Positions 23,328 through 33,816 of a stretch of 64,000 nucleotides of DNA are shown here, piece by piece (within the stretch, counting starts at the first letter, position 1; each line of letters begins with the position of its first letter). Source of the stretch: Leucocoprinus leucothites. Taxonomy: Eukaryota; Basidiomycota; Agaricomycetes; Agaricales; Agaricaceae. The notes beneath the pieces are model-generated. The model was not told the origin of the DNA. It did not search any database and saw nothing but the letters and a program-made list of their open reading frames with translations. The position numbers and the translations under genes were made by a program. The DNA lies in the NCBI GenBank assembly GCA_013368445.1, contig JAACJO010000008.1, positions 1,302,001-1,366,000 of the forward strand, given 5' to 3'.

Positions 23328-24014
23328 TCAACTTGTTTGCCATGCAACGGCTCGTACTGGTGAACCATCCATCCCTTCTAGCTTAAGCGGAAGAAGACTG
23401 ACATGGACGTTCGAAAGACCAATCAGTGCCTTCACGTTAGTCAGGTTTTCGGCTATGATCCCTCCAGCACCGAGAACCACCTCGTGGAATGGGAACCCGT
23501 TCTCTGATTCCCCTTCCAACACCGTCTCATCTGGGTTGAGAAAATCGACACCGATGATATGTATACCGCGGGCGATGAAACGCTCAGCGATGTCTTTTGG
23601 CATGTAAGGGTGGTTATAATACTCCTCTGTCCCCCATTTCTCGTACCAGCCCGTACATATCAGTACGATCACCCCAGGCTTCAACTCATTCTCATAAGAC
23701 TCGATGTCGGACCAAGTGATCCTCTGCTTTGCCTGAATATTTTTTGTGATGTCAATGATTACAGCTGGACCGATGAATGTTGAGAGTGGTATTTTGTCGA
23801 TTGGGAGTCCTCCTTGGATGAAATGGGAGGGAGCATCGATGTGTGTGCCAGTATGAGTGCCAAAGGACAGTTTATGTACTTCGTAGCCATCTTTGGCGAC
23901 GCTGGTTATTTGTTCGGCAGAGTAGTGAGGGTCGCCTGGGTATACGGGGGTGCTGTGGTTGAGGGGATGGGAGAGATCGTAGAGCGTGTACCGGTTGTGT
24001 GTGGAAGAGGCCAT
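23328..24014 (-). CDS. Cyclase-family protein (kynurenine-formamidase-like metal hydrolase)
   Basis: A single exon encodes 228 residues. The family is the metal-dependent cyclase/KynB type, which hydrolyses N-formylkynurenine or related amides. The signature HTGTHIDAPSHF is present at about residues 51-62, holding the expected His/Asp metal ligands. YDLSHPLNHSTPVYPGDP at the N-terminus is also typical, as is the Gly-rich GAGGIIAENLTNV near the C-terminus. The ATG at 24014 begins MASSTHNRYTLYDLSH; the frame is open further upstream but without family similarity. The substrate is not determinable from this sequence. Confidence 0.9.
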   Translation of the reverse strand: MASSTHNRYTLYDLSHPLNHSTPVYPGDPHYSAEQITSVAKDGYEVHKLSFGTHTGTHIDAPSHFIQGGLPIDKIPLSTFIGPAVIIDITKNIQAKQRITWSDIESYENELKPGVIVLICTGWYEKWGTEEYYNHPYMPKDIAERFIARGIHIIGVDFLNPDETVLEGESENGFPFHEVVLGAGGIIAENLTNVKALIGLSNVHVSLLPLKLEGMDGSPVRAVAWQTS

Positions 24015-24902
24015 CTGGGACGGAAGACAGGGGTGCTTGCTACTTATATGGTTTAGATCAGGCCATCTTTGACGAATTTGATCCGACCGTGGTGCTTCCA
24101 GCGTCGTCTCACTTCTGAAATTTACTTTGACAGGAATGAGGGGAAAGAAGCGTCCAGCGATCATGGTACGTCTGTATCTGCACACCCACACCGCATGCCT
24201 TGAGTAATGACTTTTTCTTTAAGCCGCTGAATCAGATATAGATCCGACAAGAGACTACATTCTCGAGACACTTCAATCAATGAATATCAGTATTTCAAGT
24301 GACAGCAAGCTGAAGAAAGAAAGGCTCCGTCGTCAGCTATTCAAAGCTTTTGATGCTTCTCAACGATATTCGACTATTTTTGGGAATAGAGAGACTTAGG
24401 TCAACCCATCGGATTATTCTCCTTGGCCACAAGACGTGAATTTGGAAACGGCATTAAAGAGAAGAATATATGGGGTGGTTGGTCGAACGACGGAGAAAAT
24501 CAGCAACCCGGTTTCTTACGACTCCGATAACTGATTTTAATCCTCGGGCAACTTTGGAAGCAAGGCAGTCGTGGTGTGGTCTTCACGGATGGGACGACAG
24601 CACTTGCGTTCAAATTGAAAGGTCCTTCGTCCATCGCTCAAAAAATATCAAGGTTGGTTTATCTGTGCTGCAACACCGATGAGACCAATGCTAATGGTGG
24701 ATTACAAGGTCCTCCACGCTAACAAGGAGATTCGAATGGGACTTGATGAAACGACTATTCTCCGAAGAACATTACGCTAAGATAACTGAAGTCTCCGCGA
24801 CACATTCAGAGCAGGGATTATTGTGGCACCTTGTGACTTTGAATGGGAACAGGTTGTCCTCATCCTTCAAGCTTCAAGCTTCAAGCCCGAGAGCCTGACA
24901 AG
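24015..24902. other. Intergenic region
   Basis: No gene is seen between the cyclase start and the MYND relic. A small tandem run of CAAGCTT (about three copies) lies near 24865-24890. Confidence 0.35.
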
Positions 24903-24910
24903 CAAACATC

Positions 24911-25470
24911 ATGAACTTTGGCTTTATCATGCCAATGGGCTCAATCAAAATGCAAGACCTCGCTCAGTTCCAGGAAATTGACGGTTGTACTATGTGCGAG
25001 AAGGTAACCCATTACCATTGCCAGAGCTGCATGGAGGCTACCTACTGTAGCGAAGGTACGCGATCGCAAGTTTGATAAATTCCTTTTTATGCGTGACTGA
25101 ATTAACCAGACTGTCAATGAGTACATTAGGAAGACCCCAAGCCTTTATGTGAGATGTTGAATGTTGAAACGTTGAATCCCGGTGTCTTGTGACTTCTTTC
25201 AACTCAGGGCCTACCGTTTGTTTGATCGACTTAGGGAAAGCATACACTCAGTACTCAGAAGGCGCCCCTCTCGGCATTTCAATTTCAATCGGCTGTGGAA
25301 ATGGGAAGGGTTTCCAACAGAACGCCAGTTGTGAAGATAACGTCAAGACGACAGAAGGCGAAACTGGACCCCCATTCACATTCATCGAGCTATATCAATT
25401 AATCACGGCGAGTGTATTACATAAATGGGCTTTGCTCGAGTGCTCTGTCATCGCTACCCACCTATTTTAA
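24911..25470 (+). pseudogene. Broken MYND zinc-finger gene
   Basis: The ATG at 24911 opens a frame that reaches a MYND finger within 60 residues: CTMCEKV, YHCQSC, then YCSE at the exon end. A normal GT-AG intron (about 25056-25109) joins YCSE to DCQ, exactly where the intact MYND gene at 30999 has its intron. The next codons are TGA (25118-25120) and, two codons later, TAG (25127-25129), where the intact family reads a Trp and another sense codon. Downstream, the frame at 25189-25470 looks like eroded coding sequence (ELYQLITASVLHKWALLECS). I call it a pseudogene by nonsense mutation. A short truncated product or a sequencing error remains possible. Confidence 0.6.
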
Positions 25471-25514
25471 GATACTCCTCTATCTGTCTACCTGCTTATC
25501 GCCGCGCACAAGTA

Positions 25515-28500
25515 ATGGTCTCTTCTCAATCGTCGGAGCAGGAGACTTCAACTCCAGTGTACAACCCACCCAATGAAACTGACGTCCTTGCAGCTTTGCG
25601 TCAACTAGTTTCACGCGTTGATTCCGAGAGCCGCATGGAAGAGTTGGTGACAAAATCCCAAGGCCTTAATGTCGAGGACAGCCAGCTACTGATCGGCTGC
25701 CTGAATATGGTATGTTTGTACGTTTCTGACATTTCGGATCATCTAAATAGCTCTTCTCAAAGGCCCTCGACAAAAATGTTGTTCAAGCCAAAAACCGAGT
25801 CCATGTCTGGCATTCACTCATCAAAACCGCATCCTCGACGAAGCTTTTCGCTCGACATCATGTCCTGAACCCCCAGCATGTCGTCTCCGAGGGTGACAAC
25901 ACCGGTGTCTACAAGATACATGACGAGCCCCCTACCCGCGTCAAGGTTTTGGTGAGGGCAAACGATGCACATGTAGTGGGTTGCCTCCCTTTTCGACGTG
26001 CTCATAGTGCTCGCTTGACCGGGTATACTTGCAGTTATACAGCGAAGCGTTCACCAGTTGGGTCCACTTATCGCATCCGAACATCTTGCCTCTGTATGCT
26101 ATTGTCTTTGGGGGTGAAGACCTTCCCTCCCTCGTATCCCCATATATAGCCAGTGCAAATCTTTGCCAATATACGCAGGAGCACCCTGACGTGTCGTGCA
26201 TGCCCTTAGTATGCGTATTCCACGTACTCAAGGCTGACCACGATGCTGAGATGGTTTCCTAGATCTCCGATGTCGTCAATGGCCTAGACTACATTCACTT
26301 ACTGGACATGGTTCATGGCGGGCTTCATCCGGTATAGATCTATTCACTAGGCTGCTGCACGAGCTGATCTTTCCAAAGAAAACCGTTTTGGTATCCCATG
26401 ACGGGCGAGCAGTAATAACCGAATTTAGTACCCTGTCTGTGGACTCCATACCCCTTCCGATTCGATACTCAGCCCCAGAATTGTTGGAGGATGACGATGT
26501 ACGACGAACAAAAGCCGCTGATATGTGGTCGTTCGCTTGCCTATGTTATGAGGTACGACTTGGGCTCCTCCCCCATCCGTTGACTAAACGGACCTGCATT
26601 TAAGGTACTTTCTGGAAACGCTCCGTTTTGCCAGCTTTCCAGTGACCTTAAAGCCGGGATAGCCATTGCAAAGGGGAATAAACCAGATCGTCCCAAGGAC
26701 GGTGGGATTGATGAAGGCGACACGATATGGCAGTTGATGCTGGCTTGTTGGGAGTATGAGCCCGAGGACCGCCCTTCCTGCTTGAAAGTCCAACAGATAT
26801 TTCTGGGAATGAATATCCAGGATGACCGTCCTGCAGCAAAACCAATGATCTGCCCCGAACTCCTGACAGGGCTTGCTGTCGACCTCGATCTTGTCAGGAC
26901 TAATCTGACTCAAGTTCTTGGCTCGGATCACCCATTTTCTCTCAGAGTCCCCAAGAACCTCCGCGACCTGGTACTTAGGGTTGCTCCTAACCCTACCAAG
27001 CTCAAAGCCGCCGCAGCCGCTGTCAACAAACTGAGCCCCGATGATACTCAGCTTTTTCTCGACTTTTTGGACCTGGTGAGCTTACGTCGGCTGCTCTGAT
27101 TCTGCCAGTGAATACCTCTTCTGACATCACTCGAGCACCTTGAAGATTATCCCATCCCCAGCAATAACCCAGTCTTGACGCTACTTTGCAGCATTATGAT
27201 GTCTACTCACATGGTCCCCCAGAGCTACAAACTCAATGGTGTACAATACGATCCTGTGCCAATTGCGGAAGACAGTCTTTCGAAAGCGTATAAAGGACGT
27301 GGGCTGAATATACGTGTTAATGTTATCATTGATCCCAGTGTCGTAGGGGTATGTTTGGCTCCACCACACGTCCCATCCAGATAAATAAGCTGAAATATCA
27401 TACCTGTAGAGATTTCTCAAATTATCCCCGCTTTGGTCTCATGTCACACACCCAAACACCTTACAATTGCATGGTATCTTCCACGAGGGCCCCAACGAAT
27501 CGCCGCACTACTGTTTTGTCACCCCACTTTGGATCGGGAACCTGCATACATACGCCCCAAGCCTCACACAGAGAGCTCGGTTGCCCTTGGTAATGCCCTA
27601 AATCTCCCCGGCTTAACTCGCGACAGTGGACTCAAAAGCTATTCTCAGATTTCTGATGTCATTAATGGCCTAAGTTACATACATGGACGTAGAACCGTCT
27701 ATTCCAACATTATATTAAGAGGAGTAAGTGTCTGGTGCCCCTAATTATCTCTCACTCGTGCTCACGACACTCCGCCACCAGGAGAGCGTCATGATCTTGG
27801 ACAATGGCCGAGCAGTGCTCATCAATTCTGCGATGACCTCCATCTTCATAGAATCGGGGCTTGCTGTGCAAACACGTAAACTCCGCTTCACCTGTCCAGA
27901 AGCTCACGTTTACTCGCAAATGAGCGATATATGGTCATTCGGCTGTCTTTGCTATGAGGTATCTGTCGTTCTTGTAGTCCTGGAACCAAGTGTGTCTTTA
28001 TGATCAAACGTTGTCAAGGTGCTCTCAGGGAAGCTTCCTTATTATCAGTATACGGAAGACGCTGAAATCCGATTGGCTGTGTCTCGAGGCGAGCTTCCAA
28101 GGCGACCCGATGGCACGGAGGACGGCACGGAAGAGATCGACGATCAAGCATGGGACCTGATAACGAAATGCTGTTCGCTTAACCGTTCCAATCGGCCTTG
28201 GGCCTCAAAAGTCCAAGAGTTAATTGCGAGTTGGGAGATAGAAGATGATCGTCCAAAGGCAAACCAGATATCTGGCACCGATATATCGTTGATGAGATCA
28301 CTTCGTCCTAATACCGATTTCCACCGCGTGGAAAAACTCTTGAACCAGATTCAAGCAAGTCATTCAATTTTTACAGAATCACCGCCTCCGCTGATACCCC
28401 TGATTAGGCCGAGCTTCTGCGAAGCCCCCTATCCAAGCTCGTTCAGAGTCGCATTAGAGATGTGGCGGCTGTGGCGGTAGAGCTCCCTCCGGGCGATATT

Positions 28501-29987
28501 CGAACCCTTGTAAATTTTCTGGATTTGGTTCGTATCTTTCAGATACCCCGAGCTTGGGTGTGTTTTAACTATCAGTACTTTTTAAGGCCCTCAAAGACCA
28601 TCTCTTCATTTCCGAAGACCATAATCGTACGTTGGCGTTACTCGCGAAGATCACATCGTCTACGCATATATTCCCTCAGCGTTACGAAGTTAGAAACATA
28701 AAGTATTCTCCTACTCCCATAGCAGAAGGAGGATATGGAACTGTGCATCGCGGGATCGACTTCAACGTGTGTGTGAAAGTGACGGTGAAAGTTGACCTCA
28801 AGACTTTGACGGTATGAGTCTAAATCAGATTATTTATCTAGAAAATCGTTGATTTTGTACTACAGCCATGGATCAGGGAATTAATCCTATGGGCACACTC
28901 ATCGCACCCAAACATTCTACCATTCTACGGAGTGTTGCTCGAGGGCGGCAGCGATTTAAACCAGCGGATTTCCCTTGTGTCCCCTTTTATGAAGAACGGG
29001 AACCTACATGACTACGCACCCTATCTTCCTCAAAAATTCCGATTCCCTCTGGTATTTCACCTTACAACTATTCTTTAGTAGCTGACGTATTCTTTCATAG
29101 ATCTCCGACGTCGCCAACGGCTTACATTACCTACACGGATTAGGCATTATACACGGCGACTTGAAAGGCGTATGTGATCCATTACCCCCAACCGACTATT
29201 CATTCATTGATTCTCGTGGCTCATGATAGGAAAATGTTCTGATCTCAGACCAAGGTCGAGGATTGATAACTGACTTCGGGACTACCCAAATTACTACGGC
29301 TACAACTGCCACAACCGGCTTAGTTGTTCCGACTACCCTTCGCTTTGCAGCACCAGAAGTAGTGCTCAGTAGTGGGCAACCAACAAAAGAACGTGATATC
29401 TGGGCATTTGGCTGTGTATGTTATGAGGTATATATTTTCGACGTTTTTATACTTCGGGATGCCTAAAGCTTGTATATTCCCCAAGGTTCTTTCACGCAAA
29501 CTCCCCTATTACCAGTATGCACAAAACGTCCAAGTGTCTACTGCCTTAGCCAGAAAGGAACCCCCCAAAAGGCCTGGGGTTGCTGATCATAATAGCAAGG
29601 GCATATCGGATGATTTCGATTGGGATGACGACGAAGAGGACTGGGATGCGATTGATGACCAGGCTTGGAGTTTGGTCGCGAGATGTTGTGCCCCAGAACC
29701 AGAGGATCGTCTCGGCGTTCTCGGCATCCAAGAGCTCATCAAAGATATGAAGATATGGGATGACCGTCCAGCAGCTAAAGCTGTACCAGGGACTGAGATT
29801 TTCGCGGTACAGTCAACGCCCGTGATCGATTTAAACCGCGTAGGAGAGCTCTTGGACCAACTTCAAGTAGGTCAACATTCTCTTTTTCTAACGTTCCGGA
29901 TATTGACTAAATATATTACAGGGGGCAGTGGCAACCGCTGAGCGAGACAGTGAATTCCTTTTCGTGGAGTTATACAACTCCTTGTGA
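25515..29987 (+). CDS. Triple kinase-domain protein: two pseudokinase modules plus one kinase-like module
   Basis: Eighteen exons join in frame to about 1169 residues, and all 17 introns are phase 0. After a helical N-terminal segment, three homologous kinase-like modules follow, starting at about 25751, 27136 and 28587. Module 1 has EGDNTGVYK, VKVL, HPNILPLY, HGGLHP in place of HRDLK, and EFS in place of DFG. Module 2 lacks the lysine (VNVII), has YSN in place of HRD and NSA in place of DFG. Module 3 keeps EGGYGTVHRG, VKVTVKV, HGDLKG with ENVLI, TDFGTT and AAPE, so it could be active. Each module is followed by a DDRPxAK linker and a helical DLxRVxxLL region. The last linker is cut short by the stop. 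The family resembles the expanded Ser/Thr/Tyr kinase-like genes of mushrooms. Three separate genes are less likely, because junction exons splice in frame and no stop or promoter gap is seen. Confidence 0.75.
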
Positions 29988-30998
29988 CAATGATTAATAG
30001 GTACTATTTTGATTGATACTGTACATTACCGTGCCTCGGCAGAACATGTTCAGCCCTAAAACGAGCTCACTAGAGCTTATTCACGACCGCTGAAAAGCCT
30101 AATTTTCCCTCAGAATGGGTCGGATCTCCCTCGAAATAGAAGTGTACCCCACTGCAGAACATGAGTCTACTAAACCATACTGGGACAAAACAACCACTGA
30201 TACCACAACTTGAAGTAGGGCTGTAATTAATACTCATCAAATTATTTGCATTTTTCAATCATGCGGCCGTGGGTCATTCAGCTTGTGGAATTTTTAGTCA
30301 AGTAATAACCCGGAAGTGGACATTTTTGAGAGAGATACGTGCCGAGTATGTCATTACGAAAAAGGGGTGGGACCGGGGTATTTTTCCTTTGAAATGAGCT
30401 GGATTTACTCGCTCGAAACCCGATTGCGAACAACCTCTATTCTATTCAACAGTTTCAACTTGGGCACTCTTATCAAGCTCTCACCTTTTCTCTACCGCGT
30501 CATCATCTCGAAATTCCGAGAACGGACATCGTACATTACCAAGAAGAAGCCCGACGAATAGGCATTTATGGATTACCCGAAAACATAACTAAAGCAAAGC
30601 AAAAACTGAGAGGGTGAACCACGCATAAATGATATGGAAGCAATGCTGTTGTTAATATACTTGTGCAAATGGACAGGAGGGTGGTGAACAAGGTAGTCCA
30701 CTCCTCCGGTGTTCCTTAGCTCAGGTGAACTCCATTCTCCAATTTAAACTGGTCAGTAGACTGACACAAATGGTTGCCTAAAGCCCTTCCCTCTGCCTCT
30801 CTTTCATTACCTTTGCGTCGTTCTTGGAGAAGCCAAATGGGGCTGTAATTACACTTATTTGTTCTTACGGCCCATGGTCCCTTTTCGTCTTTACGAGGTG
30901 TTTACGCTCTTATTTGACATATCGGACAAACGCGTTTATACGCGTCAAACTCCTGGGTTTCTCAAATCACTCCTACTACTTCTGTCTAACATACTTCT
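29988..30998. other. Intergenic region upstream of MYND gene
   Basis: About 1 kb between the kinase gene and the MYND-finger gene. No reading frame carries recognisable motifs. It presumably holds the 3' UTR of the former and the promoter of the latter. Confidence 0.4.
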
Positions 30999-32331
30999 AT
31001 GGAGAACTTCAAGCTTACTCGCGATGCCATTCTGAACGTTTTGAACGAAATCAGCATCAACATCCCCCGTCACACAAAGCTCAAAACCGACCGCCTTCGT
31101 CATCGCCTTGAGAGGTGTCTTGACGCTGCTCAGCGTTATGGGAACCTTTTTGGCGATGAGAATACCATCATTGATCCTTCGACTTATCCACCATGGACCC
31201 ACAGCCAGGGTACCGTAGAGAAAGACTTGGATAGAAAGATATGGGGTGGAATTGACCTGGGAATTAGCCCTGGAGCATTTTCGAATATGTGTGGCTTGGT
31301 TGTGACGCTCGGAGAACAATGGGATCGAGGGATCCGCGAAGTCGTTTTAACGGACCAGGAATCGAGCGCCATTGCCGTCAAGGTAAGTGTGCCTTGTCCT
31401 AAGTGTACGATCAATCATTAATATTCATTCGTCGACAGATTCACGACGTTTATTGCGTTGAGGAAGGCCGCCCTCTCCTTACCATAGGATTCGCTACCAT
31501 TGCAGGCACCAGAAAGATGGGAATCAAACGTGCAATAAAGAGCTTTTATGCGGCTGCCAAGCAATCAGAGGCGGTGATGATCTATGCGTCTCCAGAAGAA
31601 CAGGCGCTGCTTTTCCGCCTATTTAAACAAAACCAGAGCCACCTATCACCTGAATTTGCTCAAGGGATTTCCGATGATCGCTGTACTGCCAGCTTCCTTC
31701 TTCCTACCAGCTGGCTTGCTATGGAAGATCTCAGTCGCCTTGGTAAGACCACGGGGTGTGTTGCCTGCGGAGACCCCACTCGATACCAATGCGAGAGATG
31801 CCAATCTGTTCAGTACTGCGGCAAAGGTAAGTGACACCACCTTTGTGACGTGGGTGCTTTCTCACTGTCCAGAAAGACTGTCAACGGAACCACTGGGTCG
31901 ACCACCAGCACGTTTGCCGTGCCATTTCTTCAGGTACTTGGCACACTGTCACTCTTGATCCCTCTCCCGGAGGAAAAATGCATAGCTTTAAATATATGGC
32001 CACTATCAACCGCTATGATGACTTAGGCGATAAGCCTAATATTGACAAATTGCATGCTACCGACCAGCCACCTCCAAATACTTACGGCGACAAATACTAC
32101 CTAGTCAAGCTACAGATGCCTCTTCTCGGTCCGAGCACCCAAATCCTTACTTATGACAAGCGAAAATCTTTCCAGCTCTTCATTCGCCAGGACTTAAATC
32201 CGGACACGTTCAGCGATGCAGCGCACGCTCTGGGTGATTATCCTAAAATCTACCGATGGGCTCAGCGGGTTGGAGACTGGGAGTGGAAGATATGTTTCGA
32301 TCAGGAACCTGGGATTGTATCCCAGTGGTAG
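30999..32331 (+). CDS. MYND zinc-finger protein
   Basis: Three exons (introns 31383-31438 and 31827-31876) give 408 residues. The N-terminal half, about 250 residues, is a helical region I do not recognise. The MYND finger sits near residue 253: CVACGDPTRYQCERC, then VQYCGK joined across the intron to DCQRNHWVDHQHVC, so all Cys/His ligands are present. The intron inside the finger uses an AAAG acceptor just downstream of a CCAG; only the downstream one keeps the finger in frame. The C-terminal 130 residues contain ILTYDKRKSFQLFIRQDLNP and end GIVSQW. MYND fingers bind proline-rich partners, so a scaffolding role is likely, with no catalytic domain visible. A broken relative lies upstream of the kinase gene and a fragment lies downstream. 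Confidence 0.85.
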
Positions 32332-32832
32332 GGACTCGAAAGCTGGCCCCCGAGCCACATGTTTGATTTTATCGACAAACTCAAATCGACTGTTCTCTTC
32401 TCACTAAATCGCATGTGTTGGATCGTGTCGCATGTAGCTCGAATCTATGGCAAATTATCGCGCTTCTCTAAGACTCTTCAGTGAGCTTGTCATTCTGGCT
32501 GTTTTTAACATATCATCATACCTTGGCTTAGGGCCTGCTGCGGCGAGACCCTGAGCCTTGTACCTGTCCTTTCAGCCCGGGGATAAACTTTGAATGATGT
32601 CGCAGCCTACTTCTCTCATTTCCCTTGCTTTCATACGGCATTTACCAAAAATCCTATACAGAGTCTGATTCTCAGTACTTACATTTGCGCTTCACTTGCG
32701 TCGTGCCCGATCCTTTACGCATCACTCCACGTATTTCTCTTGATCGACCAATGGGATGCCTTGTGTTGAACAAGCTTCAGAGGTGTGTCCACCTCACGCC
32801 ATCCTTGTGTGGAGATGGGCTTCCGTCTGCGC

Positions 32833-33562
32833 TTGGATCTCGCACCCGAGCACCCATCACCTACTATTTATTTGACATCAGTTTTGTTATCATAGCGCCC
32901 ATTGATTCTTTTTTTAGAATAAACTTATTTACTTTGGTTTCAGACTTTAGGCACTAGTTTGCCACAGGGACTTTAGTAGTGTACTTCGACGTGTCGTAGT
33001 CAGTTTTCGAGCTAGTCAATGAACCACGACCACCTTTGCCTCAGTCTCTGTCCGAAAATCAGGAAATAATCAAAATTTATTCAATCTCTATCTATCTCAG
33101 TCATCTCTTTATATCTTGCTTAATTCTATTCCTTTCCTCTCCAAATTCCGCACAGTCCCTCGTCGACGTCTTCTTGTGGTTTTGACACCCAGCGACTGTT
33201 GGACTCGGTCGCACTCGCACTAATATTTTATTTTATTTACGGGGGTACAACTGCCTGTTCCCCTTCACTTGCGTTTCGCGCGGTGGTAGCTTGACCGTTG
33301 CCTGATAAAGGATAACGAAGCTCGTTCTGTCGTCCATCTAAATGGCTACGGTAGTGATTACCATACCACTGAAATCCAAGCAACAAACACCGGTTCCGAC
33401 CTAACGCATGTGGAGCTTGGATTTTGCATCCGAGCACCCATCGCCGACTACTATATATTTGACATCAGTTTCGTTATCGTAGCGACTGTTGGACTCGGTC
33501 GTGCTCGCATTTATATTTTATATTATTCATGGGGATACAACTGTCCATTACCCTTCACCCAT
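32833..33562 (+). repeat. Duplicated about 137-bp unit; first copy split by a 293-bp segment
   Basis: A unit at about 33426-33562 (starting CATCCGAGCACCCATC and running through GCGACTGTTGGACTCGGTCG to the CTTCACCCATG end) recurs upstream in two pieces. The first half is at 32842-32897 and the second half at 33191-33275. The 293 bp between them (32898-33190) is flanked by AGCG on both sides, as a target-site duplication would be. The insert has no coding signal. Confidence 0.6.
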
Positions 33563-33730
33563 GTTCTCATTTACGATCGACAGAGATCGTTCCAGCTCTT
33601 TTTTTAGAACCAAGACAAAACCAGCTGCCTGCAAAGAAATTCTCAACTAGATGGAGATCATGGGGTGATGATCCAAGATTCCCGGGTGGGCACAATGAGT
33701 TGGCAATTGGGAATGGAAGGACTGTCTCCA
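33554..33730 (+). pseudogene. C-terminal fragment of a MYND-family gene
   Basis: Translation gives VLIYDRQRSFQLF, which aligns to ILTYDKRKSFQLF near the C-terminus of the intact gene at 30999-32331. After a frame change, SWGDDPRFP aligns to ALGDYPKIY. A stop and a frameshift separate the parts and no MYND finger is present, so this is a decayed fragment. Confidence 0.55.
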
Positions 33731-33816
33731 TGTCGCCTTTCTTTCATTAGAGATCGCAGACTCGCGTTTTCACTGTTGACTATATTCCATCTCGCTGTCT
33801 CGGTGTCATAATTATG

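Noticed and set aside
25515..29987. Three separate kinase genes instead of one
   Set aside because: Module junctions splice in frame with the same helical linker at each joint, no intergenic gap exists, and only the last module ends in a stop codon.
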